From assembly GCA_002069025.1 (NCBI GenBank), contig MWBK01000259.1, positions 1-21,034 of the forward strand: a stretch of 21,034 nt of DNA, read 5' to 3'. This stretch comes from Bacteroidetes bacterium ADurb.Bin302. GTDB lineage: Bacteria; Bacteroidota; Bacteroidia; Bacteroidales; Paludibacteraceae. A model generated the notes under the pieces. It did not search any database. It saw nothing but the letters and a program-made list of their open reading frames with translations, and was not told the DNA's origin. Positions 15,751 to 21,034 of the stretch are shown one piece after another. Position 1 is the first letter of the stretch; each line of letters begins with the position of its first letter. The translations under genes and the position numbers were made by a program.

Positions 15751-16518
15751 TTATTTCACATCACGCACGCAGCGTACGCTGAAACCATATTGAGCTTTTG
15801 CCGGTAGTGTTACCAAAGAATACTCCGTATTACTCAATTGACGTGCCCATGCAGCTGTTGAATCAGTACCGCACACTGTAGATGTCCAAATAAATGTTTG
15901 TTCGTTCAAGAATACGTATAGTCCGCTAATTCTACGATCTCCACCAGGTACTGCTGAAAATCCTGTTGCGTTATTTTTCTCAACAAAACTTGATTTTGTA
16001 CCTATATCACCTAGTCCATCATCTGTATTTTGTTTCCACAAAATATTATCGGTAAGTGCTTTAGCTATTTTATTATCACTACGTGTATCGTCATAATTAA
16101 AGCCTTGTGCAACCAAATAATTTTCTAATGCTACCCAATCATTATTTGTTGCAACTCTCCAACCTTTCGGAGCTAATTTATCGTTTTCTACAGCAAAGAA
16201 GTTATATAAAACGCCATATGTTCCAAATGTGGTTGATGCTGTAGCTTCCTGTGCCGAACCATATTCACCATATACACACCATGCAGCTTCATTTGTTTCA
16301 CCTGCTTTTATCCATGCACTATCATCAGCACAATATTGAATAGGAGTGCCATCATTATACTTTGTTGTTTTTAAGTTTTCAACCATCCATTCGCGGTTGC
16401 CTATTACAATCGTTGTATATTCGTTACCATCAATATCAACAACTTTCTCGTTTTTATTAGATGAACAAGACACCAACAATACAACCATTGATGCCAACAA
16501 AATAAGGTTTTTCTTCAT
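15751..16518 (-). CDS. FISUMP-domain lipoprotein (Fibrobacter succinogenes major paralogous domain)
   Basis: A 255-residue lipoprotein numbered from ATG 16518. The signal peptide MKKNLILLASMVVLLVSC ends in a lipobox with lipidated C18. The mature part is a FISUMP domain (TIGR02145 type): VVDIDGNEYTTIVIGNREWM (26-45) and ENLKTTKYNDG, then APKGWRVATNNDW, GFSAVPGG, a WTST block and the closing GFSVRCVRD. These domains are common on Bacteroidetes and Fibrobacteres surface proteins; their molecular role is unknown. Longer frames start at TTG 16563, but that TTG is the end of a TATTTTTG -7 box and would place 15 residues before a perfect lipoprotein signal, so ATG 16518 is chosen. The gene is divergent from the OMP gene, with a dyad between them, and ends at a terminator. 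Confidence 0.92.
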   Translation of the reverse strand: MKKNLILLASMVVLLVSCSSNKNEKVVDIDGNEYTTIVIGNREWMVENLKTTKYNDGTPIQYCADDSAWIKAGETNEAAWCVYGEYGSAQEATASTTFGTYGVLYNFFAVENDKLAPKGWRVATNNDWVALENYLVAQGFNYDDTRSDNKIAKALTDNILWKQNTDDGLGDIGTKSSFVEKNNATGFSAVPGGDRRISGLYVFLNEQTFIWTSTVCGTDSTAAWARQLSNTEYSLVTLPAKAQYGFSVRCVRDVK

Positions 16519-16558
16519 AGTACTAGAATTAATATTTATAAAATACTTTGTTATTGAC

Positions 16559-16580
16559 TGCAAAAATAATCATTTTTGCA
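16559..16580. promoter_or_regulatory. Perfect inverted repeat between the divergent lipoprotein and OMP genes, possible operator
   Basis: Arms TGCAAAAAT (16559-16567) and ATTTTTGCA (16572-16580) are perfectly complementary around a 4-base centre AATC. The left arm overlaps the lipoprotein -7 box. It could be a dimeric regulator site or arise from two facing AT-rich promoter boxes. Confidence 0.4.
16561..16568 (-). promoter_or_regulatory. -7 promoter element of the FISUMP lipoprotein gene
   Basis: On the minus strand TATTTTTG followed by C matches TAnnTTTG, about 42 bases before the ATG at 16518. The TTG inside it is an in-frame but false start. Confidence 0.5.
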
Positions 16581-16589
16581 AAAAAAACG

Positions 16590-16597
16590 TATCTTTG
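16590..16597 (+). promoter_or_regulatory. -7 promoter element of the OMP gene
   Basis: TATCTTTG followed by TAC is a perfect TAnnTTTG match 18 bases before the ATG at 16616. A TTTTTG at 16573-16578 is too close for a standard -33 box. Confidence 0.6.
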
Positions 16598-16615
16598 TAC
16601 GAAAATATATCTACA

Positions 16616-17266
16616 ATGAGGAAGAATAAAGTCTTTTGCCTAATATTTACCCTAATTTGCATTACAAACGCATGGTCTCAAGAATGGCGTTTTGGAGTGA
16701 CTGCCGGTTACGAAAATACAGGTGCAGCATGGTTTCAAGAAGGGGTAAAAAAAGAATTGCGAAACATAAGCGGATTTAATGCAGGTCCGGTGGTAGCATA
16801 CGACTTTATAGATTATTTTTCATTACAATCAGGATTATACTTTGCAATGAATGGTTTTGAAACTAGTAGTCATAGTATATTATGGAACAAATACGATGTA
16901 GTAACAAGTGAAAAAACTACATTGTACTATTTACAACTTCCTATTTTTGCAATGGGTAAATTACCTATAGGTCAAGTAAATTTATTATTAGAAGCCGGTC
17001 CAATTCTTTCATATGGGGTTGCGAGTCATACTTCAACTCAGATAAGAGTAGGAAATCAAACAGAAACATACAATAGTAGTGATGCATTTAACGAATCATT
17101 ATACCCTTTTAACTGTTCAATTCATTTAGGAGCCGGTGCAGAAATTTCAGGTGCAAGACTTATTGTAGGATATAACTTTGGTGTATTTGACATTGGTCGC
17201 GACACTAAGAACAACAACGACATGAAAACTAGCGGATTTGTTGTATCTGCTGCATATTTATTTTAA
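16616..17266 (+). CDS. Outer-membrane beta-barrel protein (OMP_b-brl_2-like)
   Basis: A 216-residue protein with a signal peptide (VFCLIFTLICITNAWSQ) followed by alternating amphipathic strands typical of a small eight-stranded barrel (PF13568-type, PorT-like fold): WRFGVTAGYEN, GFNAGPVVAYDF, FSLQSGLYFAMNGF, YLQLPIFAMGKLP, NLLLEAGPILSYG, HLGAGAEISG, LIVGYNFGVFDIG and a final FVVSAAYLF ending in an aromatic residue, as OMPs do for BAM recognition. The reading frame extends far upstream, but ATG 16616 directly precedes the signal peptide and follows a good -7 box. The helicase GTG lies 6 bases after its stop, so the two are probably co-transcribed. The specific role is unknown; such barrels are generic in Bacteroidetes. 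Confidence 0.88.
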   Translation: MRKNKVFCLIFTLICITNAWSQEWRFGVTAGYENTGAAWFQEGVKKELRNISGFNAGPVVAYDFIDYFSLQSGLYFAMNGFETSSHSILWNKYDVVTSEKTTLYYLQLPIFAMGKLPIGQVNLLLEAGPILSYGVASHTSTQIRVGNQTETYNSSDAFNESLYPFNCSIHLGAGAEISGARLIVGYNFGVFDIGRDTKNNNDMKTSGFVVSAAYLF

Positions 17267-17272
17267 CTGACT

Positions 17273-18502
17273 GTGAAATTTGATGAATTGAATTTGGAAG
17301 ACGCACTATTGGATGGTTTGTGCGCCATGAATTTCAAAGAGACTACACCAATCCAAGAAAAAACAATTCCTATTATACTTGAGGGTAAAGACATGATTGC
17401 CTGCGCACAAACCGGTACAGGCAAGACTGCAGCATACTTATTACCTATCCTGAATATACTATGTAAGGGCGATCACAGAGAAGACAAAATTAATGCTCTT
17501 GTAATGGTTCCTACACGCGAATTAGCTCAACAAATTGATCAACAACTTGAAGCATTCGCATATTTTTTACCTGTAAGTTCTGTAGCTGTATATGGTGGCG
17601 GAGATGGAGGATTATTTGACCAACAAGACAAAGCATTAAGATCCGGAGTTGACGTAGTAATTGCAACACCCGGACGCCTGATTGCATTACTCAATATGGG
17701 TAGAATTGATATGTCTTTCGTTAAATTCTTTGTCTTAGATGAAGCTGACCGCATGCTAGAAATGGGTTTCGTTGATGACATTATGCGCATAGCATCATAT
17801 CTTCCCGAGAAGAAACAAACTTTGCTTTTCTCGGCAACCATGGCTCCTAAGATATTGACGTTGGCAAAGAAAACTCTTATCAATCCGGTAGAAGTAAAAT
17901 TATCTGTATCAAAACCTGCAGAAAAGATTAGTCAATCTGCATACGTCTGCTACGAGACACAAAAAATGCCGATTATTGAATCAATTTTCAAAAACAAATC
18001 TCCTGAACGCGTAATAATATTTTCTTCATCAAAGCAAAAAGTAAAGGATATATATCTGATGCTACGCAGGATGAATTTTAAGGTTGCTGCGATGCATTCC
18101 GATTTAGAGCAAAAAGAGCGTGAAGATGTTTTGCGTCAATTTAAGAATGGAAGCATCAAATTATTAGTTGCAACAGATATTGTGGCTAGAGGTATAGACA
18201 TTGAAGATATTGAAATGGTTATTAATTTCGATGTTCCGCATGATGTTGAAGACTATGTACACAGAATTGGACGTACGGCACGTGCAAATGCAGACGGCGA
18301 AGCTATAACATTTATATCGGATAAAGAACAATATAAATTTAAAGCTATAGAGAACTTCATCGAAAAAGATGTAAAAAAAATACCTGTTCCGGAAGAAATT
18401 GGAGCCACTCCTCTATATAATCCAATCAAGCAAGAAGGAGACGGAAGAAAAAATTTTTATAGGAAATACAAAAACAATCGTCCCAAAAGAAATACGAATT
18501 AA
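17273..18502 (+). CDS. DEAD-box ATP-dependent RNA helicase (RhlE-like)
   Basis: A 409-residue cytoplasmic RNA helicase involved in RNA unwinding, ribosome assembly or cold adaptation. All motifs are present: Q motif FKETTPIQ (Q28), I AQTGTGKT (45-52), Ia PTRELAQQ (80-87), TPGR (132-135), II DEAD (156-159), III SAT (187-189), IV VIIFSSS (247-253), V ARGID (305-309) and VI HRIGRTAR (330-337). A short basic tail (GRKNFYRKYKNNRPKRNTN) probably aids RNA binding. The start is GTG 17273, because it gives the family's usual opening (MKFDELNLEDALLDGL) and no ATG occurs before residue 19. It starts 6 bases after the OMP stop. RhlE is the closest subfamily by motif style, but subfamily assignment is not certain. 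Confidence 0.96.
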   Translation: MKFDELNLEDALLDGLCAMNFKETTPIQEKTIPIILEGKDMIACAQTGTGKTAAYLLPILNILCKGDHREDKINALVMVPTRELAQQIDQQLEAFAYFLPVSSVAVYGGGDGGLFDQQDKALRSGVDVVIATPGRLIALLNMGRIDMSFVKFFVLDEADRMLEMGFVDDIMRIASYLPEKKQTLLFSATMAPKILTLAKKTLINPVEVKLSVSKPAEKISQSAYVCYETQKMPIIESIFKNKSPERVIIFSSSKQKVKDIYLMLRRMNFKVAAMHSDLEQKEREDVLRQFKNGSIKLLVATDIVARGIDIEDIEMVINFDVPHDVEDYVHRIGRTARANADGEAITFISDKEQYKFKAIENFIEKDVKKIPVPEEIGATPLYNPIKQEGDGRKNFYRKYKNNRPKRNTN

Positions 18503-18540
18503 GTATTTAAGAACTCTTTAAATGCGTTTTATACATATTT

Positions 18541-18609
18541 ATGAGTAATTTTACAAAAACCGTAAGCAAACATTATAAGAGAAATTTTACATATTTATGC
18601 CTAAAATAA
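18541..18609 (+). other. Possible 22-codon upstream ORF overlapping the oxidoreductase start
   Basis: An ATG at 18541 opens a short frame encoding MSNFTKTVSKHYKR and eight further residues, ending at TAA 18607-18609, past the ATG of the next gene (18597). Its ATG and the downstream ATG lie in identical 12-base contexts (TACATATTTATG at 18532-18543 and 18588-18599). It could be a coupling leader peptide or chance in AT-rich DNA; there is no further support. Confidence 0.2.
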
Positions 18610-20090
18610 TAATTATAGGAGGCGGCATCGCCGGTTTATCAGCCGGGATATACGCACGAAAATGTGGTTTTGAATGCGAAATCTACGAGAAGCATGTTAG
18701 AGTTGGTGGAGAGTGCACCGCTTGGGAACGCAAAGGTTACCATATTGACAATTGCGTACATTGGATGACCGGTACATCGCCAAGTAGTGAGATTTATGAA
18801 ACATGGTGTGCGGTACATGCACTCGGAAAAGATGTTGAGATAATTCAGAATCCATCTTTTTTAAGAGTTGAATATAATAATCAGAAGCTGGAATTATGGC
18901 AAGATTTGAATCGACTAAAACAAGATATGCTAGCCATATCTTCGGAAGATTCTATAGAAATTGAGAGATTCATTGAAAATATAAGACTATACCAATCTGT
19001 TATACTACCTGCTCATAAACCTTTGGAACAGTATTCGATATGGGAAGTTTTTTCTTTAATAAAAAGTATGTTCGCAGTTGGGCGTATTCATAAGGAATAT
19101 TCTCGCACATCATTGAAAACATATTCTCAGAGATTCAAACACCCTCTTTTGCAAAAGATGATACTATCTTACATGCCTGATAAGTACAATATAGCATCAT
19201 TTTTTTATGTACTTGGAACATTTACATCCGGTAACGGAGCAATACCAAAAGGCGGTTCAACAGGCATACAAAACAGAATGCCTGCCCTATACACAGAACT
19301 TGGTGGTATAACTTTTTGTAGAAAAGAAGCAATAGGTATTGATATAGAAAAATCCCAGGCTAAAAGAGTACATTTTAAAGATGGCACGAGCGCAGAAGGC
19401 GATTTTATTATATTCGCTTGCGATGCATCGGTAGTTTTTGAAAAGATACTTGGTGAAAAACATATAGATAAATACTTCAAATCTCATTTTTCTCAAAAAA
19501 TCAAATATCCTATTTACTCTAGTTTTAATGCTTATATTGGGGTATATGAAAGTAAATTAGATATATCTGACACTACTTGGTTCGAAGGAAAAGAATTCGA
19601 TATATGTGGCAAAAAATGTAATTCGTTCCTGCTTAAGTATTATGGTATCGAACCCGGATTTTCGCCCGAAGGCAAGTCATTGATAAAAGCTTTAGTAGTC
19701 CAATACGAAGATGATTTCGAATATTGGAAAAGTTTACACAGCAAAAGTATTAATGAATATAGAGAGGAAAAACTACGAGTAGCACAATCTATAATTTCGA
19801 ATATTGAAGATCACTATCCCGAATTAAAAGGTAAACTTGAAGTTGTAGAGACTGTTACACCTATGAGTTTTTATAGGATGTGTGGTGCATACAAAGGGGC
19901 ATATATGAGTTTTATTCTAACCCCATTTGCAAAGAAAAAAATCCACAAAGGCCGCTTAAAACACATAAAAAACGTATACTTGGCAGGTCAGTGGCTTCAA
20001 CCACCGGGAGGATTACCAAACGCAGTTGTTACAGGTAAGTTCGCAATTCAGCGAATCTGCAAAAAAGAAGGCTATAAATTTGTACAATAA
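18597..20090 (+). CDS. FAD-dependent oxidoreductase of the phytoene desaturase/carotenoid isomerase (CrtI-like) family
   Basis: A 497-residue flavoprotein. The N-terminal dinucleotide-binding fold is IIIIGGGIAGLSAG (4-17) with the ribose-binding acid E31 in YEK. It is followed by VGGECTAWERKGYHID (about 36-52), as in CrtI/CrtISO and retinol-saturase-like proteins. The C-terminal FAD contact NVYLAGQWLQPPGGLPNAVVTGKFA (about 460-484) is the family's signature block. No phytoene synthase or other carotenoid gene is adjacent, so carotenoid chemistry is not supported; Bacteroidetes have many stand-alone members of unknown substrate. Start ATG 18597 places the GxGxxG at the usual residue 8. It is preceded by a possible short upstream ORF and a duplicated 12-base context. 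A strong terminator follows. Confidence 0.87.
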   Translation: MPKIIIIGGGIAGLSAGIYARKCGFECEIYEKHVRVGGECTAWERKGYHIDNCVHWMTGTSPSSEIYETWCAVHALGKDVEIIQNPSFLRVEYNNQKLELWQDLNRLKQDMLAISSEDSIEIERFIENIRLYQSVILPAHKPLEQYSIWEVFSLIKSMFAVGRIHKEYSRTSLKTYSQRFKHPLLQKMILSYMPDKYNIASFFYVLGTFTSGNGAIPKGGSTGIQNRMPALYTELGGITFCRKEAIGIDIEKSQAKRVHFKDGTSAEGDFIIFACDASVVFEKILGEKHIDKYFKSHFSQKIKYPIYSSFNAYIGVYESKLDISDTTWFEGKEFDICGKKCNSFLLKYYGIEPGFSPEGKSLIKALVVQYEDDFEYWKSLHSKSINEYREEKLRVAQSIISNIEDHYPELKGKLEVVETVTPMSFYRMCGAYKGAYMSFILTPFAKKKIHKGRLKHIKNVYLAGQWLQPPGGLPNAVVTGKFAIQRICKKEGYKFVQ

Positions 20091-20096
20091 ATTTCT

Positions 20097-20140
20097 AATA
20101 AAGAAGGGGCCATATCACTTGATATGACCCCTTCTTTATT
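20097..20140. terminator. Bidirectional terminator between the oxidoreductase and TolC-family genes
   Basis: A very long hairpin with 21-base arms (20097-20117 and 20120-20140; core GAAGGGGCCATATCA / TGATATGACCCCTTC). The single mismatch becomes a G-U pair on the minus strand. AATAAAG and CTTTATT ends provide A/T-rich flanks for both convergent genes. Confidence 0.88.
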
Positions 20141-20157
20141 GCATGTAATCAAACTAT

Positions 20158-21034
20158 TTAAAATCTAAGTTCGCCATTGTAATATGATAAAATTCGAGTT
20201 CTGAATAAATAATTAAATTTTGCTTGAACCTGCGATAATTTTGCTGATGTGTAACGATTTTTAGATTCATTCAATTCGTACAATGTTGCTGCACCTGCTT
20301 CGTATTTTTCTGACTGATAATTAAATGCTTCTTCTGATGCTTGTAAGTTTGCTTCTGCCAACTGAATTTTTTGTTGAGCCATATATGCATTAACGTAAGC
20401 ATTCTGAATCTCTTTACGTAAATTGTTTTTAGCTGTTTCAAGTTGATCAGATTGTTGATCTAATGTCAATTTGCTGCGTTTTATTGCATTTGGAGTACTC
20501 ATTCTATCAAAGATAGGAATATAAAGACTGAAGTTCAATCCGAAATTATTATTCTTGGCAAATTGATCAGCAAAACTTAAATTTGCTCCACCTTGTGTAT
20601 AGTAATATCCGTTTCCATAACTAGCACCAAAACTCAATTGAGGAGAATAAGCTCCTTTAGCCATCTTCACAGAATATTCTTGACTTTTAATTCTCAATTC
20701 TTCACCTTTAATTGATGGTAAAAATTCTAATGCTGCATCATATATTTCTGAAACTGACTTATTTAAAACATCTGTCATCATAAAACTCACATCATCCGAA
20801 ACATCAAAGTTCTTTACGTCTTCATTTCCTAAATATAATAGCTGAGTTAAAGTCAAATATGATGTCTCTAAGGTAGTTTTTGCATCTAACAAAGAAACCT
20901 TGTCTTGAGCAACTAAAGCATTTGCTTCGGATAGTTCTCCTTTAGGTTTTTTCCCTGCTTCAACCAATATTTCTGTTTGTTTAGCCTGCAATTTTGTCAA
21001 TTCAAGCTTAGACTCTGCGACTTTTACTGCCTCT
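20158..21034 (-). CDS. TolC-family outer-membrane efflux protein, N-terminus cut by window edge
   Basis: The last ~291 residues of a TolC-type channel, which joins an inner-membrane pump and a periplasmic adaptor to export small molecules or proteins across the outer membrane. The visible part holds long amphipathic coiled-coil helices (for example residues covering QTEILVEAGKKPKGELSEANALV and QLETAKNNLRKEIQNAYVNAYMAQQKIQLAEANLQ) alternating with short barrel strands (LSFGASYGNGYYY, FGLNFSLYIPIFD). The YEAGAATLYELNESKNRYTSAK block is the classic OEP pfam repeat end. The frame stays open to the window edge at 21034, so the TTG at 21000 is not a start. The adaptor and pump genes usually lie next to it; they would be outside the window. 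The substrate is unknown. Confidence 0.9.
   Translation of the reverse strand, partial: EAVKVAESKLELTKLQAKQTEILVEAGKKPKGELSEANALVAQDKVSLLDAKTTLETSYLTLTQLLYLGNEDVKNFDVSDDVSFMMTDVLNKSVSEIYDAALEFLPSIKGEELRIKSQEYSVKMAKGAYSPQLSFGASYGNGYYYTQGGANLSFADQFAKNNNFGLNFSLYIPIFDRMSTPNAIKRSKLTLDQQSDQLETAKNNLRKEIQNAYVNAYMAQQKIQLAEANLQASEEAFNYQSEKYEAGAATLYELNESKNRYTSAKLSQVQAKFNYLFRTRILSYYNGELRF

Noticed and set aside
18597..20090. A carotenoid biosynthesis gene
   Set aside because: The protein is CrtI-like but no crtB or other pathway gene is adjacent, and stand-alone members of the family have other or unknown substrates.
1..21034. tRNA, rRNA, CRISPR arrays, insertion sequences, prophage or integron features
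   Set aside because: No regularly spaced repeats, transposase, integrase, tRNA-like or rRNA-like sequences were recognised, and the intergenic gaps are too short and already explained.

Overview
The window reads as an ordinary chromosomal stretch from a Bacteroidota (Bacteroidales-like) bacterium. The DNA is clearly AT-rich. Many genes are preceded by the Bacteroidetes -7 promoter element TAnnTTTG, with few Shine-Dalgarno sites. The alpha-amylase ends in a type IX secretion (T9SS) sorting domain, and there is a FISUMP-type lipoprotein and an OMP beta-barrel protein. PGK carries the insertion usual in this phylum. The species cannot be named from this sequence. No tRNA, rRNA, CRISPR array, insertion sequence, prophage or integrase was seen. 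No gene-free stretch exceeds about 150 bases.

Layout. (1) 1-888, minus: a small acidic hypothetical gene overlapping by 4 bases a lipid A-type acyltransferase that runs off the left edge. (2) 978-1799, plus: panB, divergent from the previous pair, followed by a strong hairpin terminator shared with the convergent amylase gene. (3) 1871-4525, minus: a secreted GH13 alpha-amylase with a T9SS tail, divergent from a small secreted CAP-domain protein (4671-5195), which is followed by pgk (5222-6472) and two stacked terminator hairpins. (4) 6574-8470, plus: an MFS transporter closely followed by a DUF2461 protein, convergent with a short type I restriction R-subunit N-terminal-like protein (minus). 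That gene is divergent from holA with only 11 bases between two apparent TTG start codons. (5) 10034-11407, plus: a MurC/Mpl-like Mur ligase with non-canonical motifs. (6) 11474-15682, minus: metH followed by metF, a methionine/one-carbon pair; a terminator hairpin sits just before metH. (7) 15751-16518, minus: a FISUMP lipoprotein, divergent from an OMP gene (16616-17266) that abuts a DEAD-box RNA helicase gene (17273-18502). A CrtI-like FAD oxidoreductase (18597-20090) follows. (8) 20158-21034, minus: the C-terminal part of a TolC-family outer-membrane efflux protein, cut by the right edge.

Most genes are housekeeping: pantothenate, glycolysis, replication, methyl-group metabolism, RNA remodelling and cell envelope. 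The clearest functional unit is metH-metF: MetF supplies the 5-methyl-THF that MetH uses to methylate homocysteine. I do not see a new multi-gene system. The points worth a second look are local: start codons that are really parts of -7 boxes, the 11-base divergent holA junction with a dyad over both TTG codons, a CAP protein lacking a canonical histidine, a trimmed MetH, an unusual Mur ligase, a 9-base-arm dyad between the lipoprotein and OMP genes, and a terminator-like hairpin against metH.
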